DNA of 64,000 nt from Labilithrix sp. (GTDB lineage Bacteria; Myxococcota_A; Polyangia; Polyangiales; Polyangiaceae), in the NCBI GenBank assembly GCA_019637175.1, contig JAHBWD010000015.1, positions 62,001 through 126,000 on the forward strand, in the 5' to 3' direction. The notes below the pieces were generated by a model. It was not told the DNA's origin, did no database searches, and saw only the letters and a program-made list of their open reading frames with translations. Shown here piece after piece: positions 17,567 through 24,697 of this stretch; position 1 is the first letter of the stretch, and the number at the start of each line of letters is the position of its first letter. The translations under genes and the position numbers were made by a program.

Positions 17567-17586
17567 TGTAGATAGAGCTATCTACA
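17567..17586. promoter_or_regulatory. Probable TetR-family operator between coq4-like gene and regulator
   Basis: A perfect inverted repeat with arms TGTAGATAG and CTATCTACA separated by AG. It is strikingly AT-rich against the G+C-rich surroundings. On the minus strand TTGACA (17596-17591) is followed by TATCTA (16-nt spacing) or TACAAT (20-nt spacing), both inside the palindrome. On the plus strand TATCTA at 17579-17584 could serve the regulator gene. Binding here would block both promoters. Confidence 0.7.
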
Positions 17587-17616
17587 GACTTGTCAACGGA
17601 GCGGGCTCCAGAAAGA

Positions 17617-18324
17617 ATGGACTTTCCCCGCGTGAAACGATCCCCACGAAGGCCCACACGACGGCGGATGTCGGCCGAGGAGGCGCGCGAAGCGATCCTC
17701 GCGGCGACGGAGAAGCGCCTCCGCGAGGTCGGCCCCGAGGGCCTGCGCCTCCAGGAGATCGCGAGCGATCTCGGGATCTCCCACCCCACGCTGCTCCATC
17801 ACGTCGGCAGCCGCGAGGAGCTGCTCGAGGCGGTCGTCACCCGGTCCATGATCGCGCTCGAGACCGATCTCATCGCCTGCTTCACGCCGGGCGTCTCGCC
17901 GCCGGAGATCGTGTCCACCCTCGACAAGGTCGACGAGGTGATGCGCGTGCGCGGGCAGGCGCGCCTCATCGCGTGGCTCGCGCTCGCGCGGCCCGACGCC
18001 TCGAAGGCCGAATCGCGCCTCGGCGATCTCACGGTCGCGATCCACGCCGTCCGCACCGCGCTCGGCAAGGGCGCGCCCTTCGAGGACACGGCGTTCGGCG
18101 TGATGCTCGGGGCGGCGGCGATGTTCGGGGTCTCGATCCTCGGCCCGGGGCTGCTCTCGATGATGAAGCTGCCGGTCGATGAAGCGTCGCTGCGTCGCTT
18201 CCGCGAGTGGCTGGGGGCGCTCCTGCTCGAGCACGCCGGGATCGAAGCGCCGTCGCCTGCGGTCACCCCGCGGCCGGCCGCAGCACGAAGTCGAACCGCG
18301 CGACCGCGCTCTCGACGCTCATGA
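17617..18324 (+). CDS. TetR family transcriptional regulator
   Basis: 235 aa from ATG 17617 (a TTG at 17590 would lie too close to the operator to have a leader). The N-terminal helix-turn-helix is clear: MSAEEAREAILAATEKRL, then LRLQEIASDLGISHPTLLHH and VGSREELLEAV. The ligand domain is family-typical in size but gives no hint of effector. It probably represses itself and the divergent coq4-like gene through the palindrome at 17567-17586. Its last 62 bp overlap, tail to tail, the 3' end of the dioxygenase gene; the C-terminal residues in that overlap are Arg/Pro-rich and low complexity. Confidence 0.9.
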   Translation: MDFPRVKRSPRRPTRRRMSAEEAREAILAATEKRLREVGPEGLRLQEIASDLGISHPTLLHHVGSREELLEAVVTRSMIALETDLIACFTPGVSPPEIVSTLDKVDEVMRVRGQARLIAWLALARPDASKAESRLGDLTVAIHAVRTALGKGAPFEDTAFGVMLGAAAMFGVSILGPGLLSMMKLPVDEASLRRFREWLGALLLEHAGIEAPSPAVTPRPAAARSRTARPRSRRS

Positions 18325-18895
18325 TGAGCGATCGGTGGATGAACGGATCGACGTCGTTGTACGGATCGCCGGGAAAATAGAGCTGCGTCGTCAGCGGCGC
18401 GAAGCCCGCCGCGCGCAGCTTCACGTGGACGTGCGCCGGCCGATACTGGCGCCCGTTGAGGTAGCGGCCCGGCATGATCGTGCGGATCGCGTAGCGACCC
18501 TCCGCGTCGGTCCGGACGCGCCCGCGGAGGAGGAAGCGATCGCCGAGGCGCATCGTCCCGTCGTTGTCGTAGTGGCCGTCGTGGGTCGCGTGCCATACGT
18601 CGAGCTCGACGTTCGCGAGGCCCGGCGCACGCGCGGCGCAGTCGAGCCCCGTCACGCGCCCGCGGATCTCGATCGGCGTCCCCAACATGCCCGGCTCGAG
18701 GAGGTTCGCGCGCTCCGGCGCGTTGGCGCGGTAGTAGGGGCCCTCGATGTTGTCGTGCGTCTCGACGCAGCTCGGCGTGACGATCGGCGAGGCGCTCGGC
18801 GGAGGCGCGCTCGCGTCCTTGCCGGTGCGCGCGTCGCGACACGCGAGGAGAAAGCCGGCCGAGAGCCTCAGCGCCTGGCGACGTGAATGAAGCAT
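18263..18895 (-). CDS. Intradiol ring-cleavage dioxygenase-like lipoprotein
   Basis: 210 aa. Intradiol dioxygenases cleave catechols between the hydroxyls with Fe(III). Expected ligands are visible: Tyr109 (DGHYDN), Tyr145 (GRYLNG), His155 and His157 (RPAHVHVKL). Other family blocks are EGPYYRANAPERANL, ELDVWHATHDGHY and TTQLYFPGDPYN. The N-terminus SRRQALRLSAGFLLAC carries a twin-arginine pair and a lipobox, so the protein is probably exported folded and lipid-anchored, as for other extracytoplasmic members of the family. There are no degradation-pathway genes nearby. Convergent overlap of 62 bp with the TetR gene. Confidence 0.88.
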   Translation of the reverse strand: MLHSRRQALRLSAGFLLACRDARTGKDASAPPPSASPIVTPSCVETHDNIEGPYYRANAPERANLLEPGMLGTPIEIRGRVTGLDCAARAPGLANVELDVWHATHDGHYDNDGTMRLGDRFLLRGRVRTDAEGRYAIRTIMPGRYLNGRQYRPAHVHVKLRAAGFAPLTTQLYFPGDPYNDVDPFIHRSLIMSVESAVARFDFVLRPAAG

Positions 18896-18968
18896 GTCCC
18901 GTCAGACGCGCGAGCGGGCGCGTTCATGGCCCCCGATTGTCAGGCTTTTGTTGATTCGATCGTAAAGT

Positions 18969-20387
18969 TCAGCCGACCACGTGGACGCGGATCGAGTTCG
19001 TGCTCCCGCTGACGCCGATCGGCGCGCCGAACACGATGACGACGCGCTCGCCCGGCGACGCGAGGCCGTTCGCCATGAGATCGCCGGTCGTCCAGTCGAC
19101 GAGCGCGTCGGTGTCGCTCAGCGAGGGGAGCTCACGGGGGATGACGCCCCACAACATCGCCATGCGCCGCCGCGTCTGCGGGTTCGGCGAGAACGCGACG
19201 ATCGGCACCGGCGGGCGCGCGAGGCTCACGTTCGTCGCCGACGAGCCGCTCTCGGTGAACGCGACGAGGAACTTCGCGCCGATCTCGCGCGCGGTGTTGA
19301 CCGCGCCGCGCGCGATCGCCTCGGCCACGCTCGTCGCGCGCGTCGCGTACGGCGCGGCCTCGTAGAAGGGGCTCTTCTCGGCCTCCATCGCGATCGCGCT
19401 CATCATCTTGACGGCGAGCGTCGGGTGATCGCCCGTGGCCGTCTCGCCCGAGAGCATGAGGCAGTCGGTGCCGGCGAAGACGGCGTTGGCGACGTCGCTC
19501 GCCTCGGCGCGCGTCGGCCGCGTGCTCTTCGTCATCGACTGGAGCATCTCGGTGGCGACGATGACGGGGCGGCGCACGCGGCGCGCGACGAGCAGGATCT
19601 GCCGCTGGATGACGGGCACGCGCTCGGGCGGGAACTCGACGCCGAGATCGCCGCGCGCGACCATCACGCCGTCGGAGGCGGCGACGATGCTCTCGAGGTT
19701 CTCGACCGCGTCGGGCGTCTCGATCTTCGCGATGACGGGCGTGGGCTTGCCCCACTCCTGACAGATCTCGCGCACGAGGCGGAGATCGTCGGCGCGACGC
19801 ACGAAGGAGAGCGCGACGTAGTCGACGCCTTGCGTGAGGCCGAAGCCGAGATCCTCTTTGTCCTTCTCCGTGAGCGCGCTGATGCGGAGCGAGCGCGTCG
19901 GCAGGAAGACGCCGACCTTGCTCCGCATGCCGCCGCCCTGGGTCACGCGCGCGCGGACCTTGTCGCCGTCGATCGCGGCGACCTCGAGGACGATGCGCCC
20001 GTCGTCGAACATGATCCGATCGCGGAGGCGCACGTCGGCCGCGAGGCCCTCGTACGTGATCGGGATCGTGCGCTCGTCGCCCTTGCCGTCGCCCTCCACG
20101 AGGACGAGCTCGGCGCCCGTCGGCAAGTCGAAGGGCTTGTCGAACGTTCCGGTGCGGATCTTCGGGCCGCAGAGATCCTGGAGCGCGGCCACGGGCTTCT
20201 TCTTGCGCTCGCTCGCGAGGCGCAGCCGGTCGAGCCTCTCGCCGTGCTCCTTGTGGGTGCCGTGCGAGAAGTTGAAGCGAGCCACATCCATCCCCGCGTC
20301 GATGAGGGCTTCGAGGCCCTCGACCGAGTCGCACGCCGGACCGAGGGTGCAGATGAGCTTCGTGCGCCGGACGACGCTGAGTGACAT
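18969..20387 (-). CDS. pyk: Pyruvate kinase
   Basis: Catalyses phosphoenolpyruvate + ADP to pyruvate + ATP, the last step of glycolysis. From ATG 20387 the protein is 472 aa, a normal length. Family blocks are RRTKLICTLGPA at the start, ARFNFSHGTHKEH, LCGPKIRTG, VDYVALSFVRRADD, VIAKIETPDAVENL with the catalytic Lys, MVARGDLGVEFP, ATEMLQSM and SGETATGDHP. An upstream in-frame start would add 19 residues and break the usual N-terminus. Divergent from lysA. Confidence 0.97.
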   Translation of the reverse strand: MSLSVVRRTKLICTLGPACDSVEGLEALIDAGMDVARFNFSHGTHKEHGERLDRLRLASERKKKPVAALQDLCGPKIRTGTFDKPFDLPTGAELVLVEGDGKGDERTIPITYEGLAADVRLRDRIMFDDGRIVLEVAAIDGDKVRARVTQGGGMRSKVGVFLPTRSLRISALTEKDKEDLGFGLTQGVDYVALSFVRRADDLRLVREICQEWGKPTPVIAKIETPDAVENLESIVAASDGVMVARGDLGVEFPPERVPVIQRQILLVARRVRRPVIVATEMLQSMTKSTRPTRAEASDVANAVFAGTDCLMLSGETATGDHPTLAVKMMSAIAMEAEKSPFYEAAPYATRATSVAEAIARGAVNTAREIGAKFLVAFTESGSSATNVSLARPPVPIVAFSPNPQTRRRMAMLWGVIPRELPSLSDTDALVDWTTGDLMANGLASPGERVVIVFGAPIGVSGSTNSIRVHVVG

Positions 20388-20496
20388 GGGCCCGGAGCAT
20401 CCGATAGCGGCGCGGCGAACGCAAGCCCAGCCCACGCGGAGCATCGAGTCTCGCGTCGCGCGGCTTCGCGCCTCCGTTTTGTGCTAGTCCGACGCC

Positions 20497-21774
20497 ATGC
20501 TCGAGCGGCGTCCGGATGGTGTGCTCGCGGTGGGCCAGACTGTGTCCCTGGCCGACGTCGCGCGCGATCCCTCGATGGGCACGCCGTCGTACGTGTACGA
20601 CCTCGACGCGATGGCGGGGGAGGCGCGCGAGCTGCGCGCGGCCTTCGAGGGCGCTCCCCACCTCGTCGCGTACGCGGTGAAGGCGAACTCGGCCGCCGCC
20701 GTCGTCAAGACGCTCGTGGCCGAGGGCTGCGGCGCCGACGTCGTGAGCGGCGCCGAGCTCCTGCTCGCGCTGCGCTGCGGCGTCCTGCCCGATCAGATCG
20801 TCTTCAGCGGCGTGGCCAAGACCGACGACGAGCTCGATCGCGCCGTGCTCGCCGGCGGCGCGGGCATCGGCGCGATCCAGATCGAGAGCGTCGAAGAGAT
20901 CGCGCGCATCGCCGCGCGCGCGAAGGCGGCCGGCCGCGTCGCGCGCGTCTCGATGCGGATCAACCCCGGCGTCGACGCCGACGCGCTCGACACGCACAGC
21001 TACATCGCGACGGGCCACGACGAGGCGAAGTTCGGCGTCCCCCTCCCGAGCGTCGCGGACGCGCTCGATCGCCTCGCGAACGCGCCGGAGCTGAGGCTCG
21101 TGGGCGTCGGCTCGCACGTGGGCTCGCAGTTCACGTCGACCGACGCGTACCTCGCGTCGGCGCGCGCGCTCTTCGGCATCGCGAAGGACGTGCGTTCGCG
21201 CTTCGCGCTCTCGTTCGTCGACGCGGGCGGCGGCTTCGGCATCGACTACGGCGACGGTTGCCCCGCGCGGCCCGCCGACTTCGTCCGCGCGACGCGCAAG
21301 CTCCAAGCCGAGCTCGGCCTCGGCGATCTCGCGCTCTACACCGAGCCGGGGCGATCGCTCGTCGGCGCGCACGGCACGCTCGTCGCGCGCGTCATCCAGC
21401 GCAAGATCAGCGGCGATCGACGCTGGACGATGATCGACGCGGGGATGAACGACTTGATGCGCCCTGCGCTCTATCAGGCGCGCCATCGCATCGTGCCCGT
21501 CGTGCTCGACGCGTCGGCGCCCGTTCGGCCCTACCGCGTGGTCGGACCCGTCTGCGAGAGCTCCGACGACTTCGGGCTCCACGATCTGCCCGACGGCGAG
21601 CTCCGCGAGGTGGCGATCCTCGACGCCGGCGCGTACGGCTACTCGATGGCGAGCCGCTACAACGGACGGCCGTTGCCCGCGGAGATCTTCGTCCGCGGCG
21701 GCGCAGTGGTCGGAAAGAACGCGCGCCGCCCGCCGGAGGAGTGGGTCGAAGATCGGCTGCGCGCCGGGATTTGA
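20497..21774 (+). CDS. lysA: Diaminopimelate decarboxylase
   Basis: Converts meso-diaminopimelate to L-lysine, the last step of lysine synthesis. 425 aa, fold-type III PLP enzyme: the PLP lysine sits in YAVKANS, followed by SGAELLLALRCG, GSHVGSQ, DAGGGFGIDYG, the phosphate-binding YTEPGRSLV, the active-site PVCESSDDFG and GAYGYSMASRYN. The upstream TGCTAGTCC (20482-20490) with a 6-nt gap to ATG resembles the recurring start-proximal promoter element, although its last base is C. The next gene starts 12 nt downstream with its own -10-like box. Confidence 0.97.
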   Translation: MLERRPDGVLAVGQTVSLADVARDPSMGTPSYVYDLDAMAGEARELRAAFEGAPHLVAYAVKANSAAAVVKTLVAEGCGADVVSGAELLLALRCGVLPDQIVFSGVAKTDDELDRAVLAGGAGIGAIQIESVEEIARIAARAKAAGRVARVSMRINPGVDADALDTHSYIATGHDEAKFGVPLPSVADALDRLANAPELRLVGVGSHVGSQFTSTDAYLASARALFGIAKDVRSRFALSFVDAGGGFGIDYGDGCPARPADFVRATRKLQAELGLGDLALYTEPGRSLVGAHGTLVARVIQRKISGDRRWTMIDAGMNDLMRPALYQARHRIVPVVLDASAPVRPYRVVGPVCESSDDFGLHDLPDGELREVAILDAGAYGYSMASRYNGRPLPAEIFVRGGAVVGKNARRPPEEWVEDRLRAGI

Positions 21775-21780
21775 TATGCT
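21772..21780 (+). promoter_or_regulatory. Extended -10 directly before the first CX4CH lipoprotein gene
   Basis: TGATATGCT fits TGN-TANNNT; 6 nt separate it from GTG 21787, so a transcript would begin on the start codon. It overlaps the TGA stop of lysA. Confidence 0.45.
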
Positions 21781-21786
21781 CCGGGC

Positions 21787-22248
21787 GTGTTCAGCGCTCT
21801 CTCCAAGAAGCTCGCGGGGCTCGTCGCCGCGGGGTTGATCGTCGCGTCGTCGTCGTCGTGCTCGTCCGATCCGGAGCCCGAGGAGGCGCCGCCGGCGAAG
21901 TTCAAGGCCGACGTGCTGCCCATCCTTCGGACGTCGTGCGCGCTCACCGCGTGTCACGGATCGGCGTCGTCGAACCTCGGCATCCACCTGCCGGAAGACG
22001 CGGCGCTCGTCTACAAGGAGCTCCAGAAGGTTTCGCCGACCGCGAACGGGGTGAAGTTCGTCGTGCCGGGCGATCCTGAGAACAGCTACTTCATGCTCAA
22101 GATCGACGGCACGCAGGGGAAGGTCGGCGCGAAGTGCGCGAACGGCACGTGCGGCGACCAGATGCCTCCGCGGCCTGATCCGCTCTTGTCGGCGAGGCGC
22201 CGCGACGTCGTTCGCCGCTGGATCGCCGCGGGCGCGAAGGACGATTGA
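21787..22248 (+). CDS. CX4CH lipoprotein, cytochrome-c-like (copy 1)
   Basis: 153 aa with an N-terminal hydrophobic signal (LAGLVAAGLIVA) ending in a Ser-rich, Cys-containing export region, probably a lipoprotein. The mature part has FKADVLPILRTSCALTACHG, where CALTACH is a CX4CH, a known alternative to CX2CH for covalent heme c. Later come VPGDPENSYFMLKI, a CANGTCGDQMPP segment and a terminal RRWIAAGAKDD helix. The layout (distal Met after MPP, final W-I-x-x-G helix) is that of secreted Planctomycete/Myxococcota cytochrome-c-like domains. Heme binding is inferred. The next gene is a close paralogue. Confidence 0.8.
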   Translation: MFSALSKKLAGLVAAGLIVASSSSCSSDPEPEEAPPAKFKADVLPILRTSCALTACHGSASSNLGIHLPEDAALVYKELQKVSPTANGVKFVVPGDPENSYFMLKIDGTQGKVGAKCANGTCGDQMPPRPDPLLSARRRDVVRRWIAAGAKDD

Positions 22249-22694
22249 TGCGCGGGGCGCTCGCGCTCGCGGGCCTGCTCGTCGCGGGGTGCTCGTCGAC
22301 GACCGGCGAGACGAGCTCTCCCGACGCCGCGCCGTCGGGAGAGGTCTCGTTCAAGAGCGACGTCGTCCCGATCCTCGCCGCGCGCTGCGCGACGAGCGCG
22401 TGCCACGGCAACAAGGAGAACAACCTCGGCGTCCATCTCATCACGAGCGATCCCGCCGCGGTCTACACGGAGCTCCAGCGCGAGAGCCCCACGGCCACCG
22501 GCGCGAAGTTCATCGTCGCGGGCGATCCAGCCAAGAGCTTCTTCTACGCGAAGATCGAGGGCACGCAGGACGACTTCTCTTCCAACTGCCTCATCCCCGG
22601 CTGCGGCGAGACGATGCCGCCGGGCACCAAGCTCCCCGGCGAGTCGCGCGAGACGATCAGGCGCTGGATCGCAGAGGGCGCGAAGAACAACTGA
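22248..22694 (+). CDS. CX4CH lipoprotein, cytochrome-c-like (copy 2)
   Basis: 148 aa, starting at ATG 22248 that shares its A with the previous stop (TGATG). A lipobox LVAGC is clear. It repeats the architecture of its neighbour: FKSDVVPILAARCATSACHG (CX4CH), NNLGVHL, VAGDPAKSFFYAKIEGTQ, a CLIPGCGETMPPG segment and RRWIAEGAKNN. The shared blocks show a tandem duplication; the signal peptides and linkers have diverged. The two may act together as a small electron-transfer or metal-binding surface pair. Convergent with the SDR/hydrolase gene, 13 bp apart. Confidence 0.8.
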   Translation: MRGALALAGLLVAGCSSTTGETSSPDAAPSGEVSFKSDVVPILAARCATSACHGNKENNLGVHLITSDPAAVYTELQRESPTATGAKFIVAGDPAKSFFYAKIEGTQDDFSSNCLIPGCGETMPPGTKLPGESRETIRRWIAEGAKNN

Positions 22695-22707
22695 AGCGCG
22701 GGCATCC

Positions 22708-24582
22708 TCAGATCGCCGAGGATGACGTCGAGAGGCGCTCCGTCGGAGAGGTGCGTGAGCGCGCGTTCGGCAGAGGCGCCGCGCGCAGCGGACCGACCGA
22801 CATTCGCGGCTGAGCGTAGCGCCCGATCGCCGAGGCGACCGCTCCCGCGGTGTGGAGCTGAGGGTAGTGTCCTGCGCCGGCGATCGTCACGACGCGCGCA
22901 GGGCCTGGGTCGGCGACCAACGGATCGTGCTCGCCGGCGAGGATGACCACCGGAATCGCGAGCGACCGAAGCGCGGTCGCGAGCTCGTCGCGCACGGCGT
23001 GCGCATCCGCGAGCGCACGCGCCGTGCGCGCGCGCGCGCCGGGTCGCGACAGGTGCTCGCGCGGCGCGTCGATCCACGCCTCGCCGACGAGCTTCGCGAG
23101 GTCGCTCTCGCGCATGAGCGTCATCGCGAGCGTGCCGGTCACGGCGTTGCGCATGAGGAACGGCGGCGGCGCCTGGAGGAAGAACGGAGAGACGAGCACG
23201 AGCCCGGAAGCGCGCTCCGGGTGCCGCGCGGCCCACTCGACGGCGTACCGCGTGCCGAGCGAGTGCGCCACGATCCAAGGCCGTCGCGTGTTGCCCGCGA
23301 GGAGTGATTCCATCCACGCCAGCGGCGCCGCGATCTTCGTGGTCCGCCCCATGCCGGGCAGATCCGCGCGCGCCGCGCCCGGGCGATCGAGGATCTCGAT
23401 CACCGGATCCCACGACGATGCGTCGAGCGGTATCCCGTGCAGGAACACCATGTCGGACGCATCGATGTCTCCCTCGACGTACGTGGGCACGCCCGCGACC
23501 CGCCTCATGCCGCTCGCACGAGCGCGCGCGCGCGAGGGCACGCTCGTGCCCGTGCGCGCACCGAAGCGCGTCGCGACGAAGAAGTCGACCGATCGCGAGA
23601 CGGCGCGCTCGAGGTCCGGCATCTCGAGGCCCATGTCGCGCATCGCCTTTCGCATCGGCGCCACGTCGTAGCGCTCGTCGTCGACGAAGCTCACCGCCTC
23701 CGGGCTCACCCCCGTCAGGCGCTCGCCGCCCATCCGGAGAAAGACCTCGAGCGCGCCCTTCGGCACGGCTCGCCGCACGGGCATCACCCCGAGGTGCCGC
23801 GCGACCCGCTCGAGGAGCTCTTCGAGGCTCGGCGTCGCGTCGTCGAGAACGACGTAGCAGCTCTCCGGCTCCGCGAGCTCCGGCACGCCGGCGATGAAGG
23901 CGGCGAGGTGGTCGACGGTCACGAGCGGCATCCAGAACCCTTCGCCTCCGACGACGGCAGGGAGCTTGCCGCGATAGAGGTCGCGCACGAGATCGGAGAA
24001 CCCCCAGAACTGCGTCGTCTCGCCCGTCCTGGCGTCGCCGATGATCGCGCCCGGCTGGACGCGTGTCACGGGCAACCCTGCTCCTTCCATCTCGCGGACG
24101 AGGGCATCGGCCTCGAGCTTCGTCAGCTCGTACGCGCCGAGGCGGGTCGTGTCGATCGAGCCGTGCTCGCAGGCCTCACCGGCCTTGAAGCCGCCGACGT
24201 GGACGACGCGCCGGAGCTGCGGGGCGCTCCTGGCGAGCTCGAGGAGCTGCCGCGTCCCGTCGACGTTGACCTTGCGCGCGTGCGCCAGATCGAGCCCGAA
24301 CTGCATGGCCGCGCCGAGGTGGAAGAAGTCCTGCGCCGAGCGAAGCGCCTCGCGTGCCTCGTCGTCGAGCCCGAGGCCGGGCTCGGCGAGATCGGCTTCG
24401 AAGAACCTCACGCGCGAGGCGTCGCCGCCGTGCGTGCTCACCCACGCGCGGTACTCGGCGGCGCGCGCGGCGGCGTCGCGCACGAGCACGCCCACGTTGC
24501 GTCCGCGTCCGGTCAACAGAGGAACGAGCCATCGTCCAATGAGCCCCGTCGCGCCCGTCACCACAGCATCGAGTCGATCCAT
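22708..24582 (-). CDS. Fusion: NAD(P)-dependent reductase/epimerase-like + alpha/beta hydrolase
   Basis: 624 aa; ATG 24582 is chosen because of a strong AGGAGG 6 nt upstream. Residues 1-340 are an extended SDR domain: VVTGATGLIGRW (nucleotide loop, 8-18), FFEADLAEPG, VNVDGTRQLLELA, and the catalytic YELTK (Tyr151, Lys155). This resembles NAD-binding NAD4/thioester-reductase-like and epimerase proteins. Residues about 360-600 are an alpha/beta hydrolase: oxyanion FLHGIPLDASSWDP, nucleophile elbow VAHSLG (Ser441), acid in GEHDPLV (Asp553) and GAGHYPQL (His572). Both active sites look intact. The fusion suggests sequential chemistry on one substrate, such as a fatty acyl ester, aldehyde or polyketide. 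Confidence 0.87.
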   Translation of the reverse strand: MDRLDAVVTGATGLIGRWLVPLLTGRGRNVGVLVRDAAARAAEYRAWVSTHGGDASRVRFFEADLAEPGLGLDDEAREALRSAQDFFHLGAAMQFGLDLAHARKVNVDGTRQLLELARSAPQLRRVVHVGGFKAGEACEHGSIDTTRLGAYELTKLEADALVREMEGAGLPVTRVQPGAIIGDARTGETTQFWGFSDLVRDLYRGKLPAVVGGEGFWMPLVTVDHLAAFIAGVPELAEPESCYVVLDDATPSLEELLERVARHLGVMPVRRAVPKGALEVFLRMGGERLTGVSPEAVSFVDDERYDVAPMRKAMRDMGLEMPDLERAVSRSVDFFVATRFGARTGTSVPSRARARASGMRRVAGVPTYVEGDIDASDMVFLHGIPLDASSWDPVIEILDRPGAARADLPGMGRTTKIAAPLAWMESLLAGNTRRPWIVAHSLGTRYAVEWAARHPERASGLVLVSPFFLQAPPPFLMRNAVTGTLAMTLMRESDLAKLVGEAWIDAPREHLSRPGARARTARALADAHAVRDELATALRSLAIPVVILAGEHDPLVADPGPARVVTIAGAGHYPQLHTAGAVASAIGRYAQPRMSVGPLRAAPLPNARSRTSPTERLSTSSSAI

Positions 24583-24697
24583 CCGTGCCTCCTGTGAGAG
24601 GACGGTGGTGCAGCTCGCGTGCCCGATGAAACGTTCGAAGATCCCGGCATTCGAGGTGTACGAAAGTTGCGCAGTGGACGCTGCGCGTACACCGCCC

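Noticed and set aside
19132..21987. 951-aa and similar long Arg/Ala/Asp-rich frames opposite pyk and lysA
   Set aside because: High G+C removes stop codons from shadow frames; the translations show no motifs, and the genes on the other strand or frame have complete domains.
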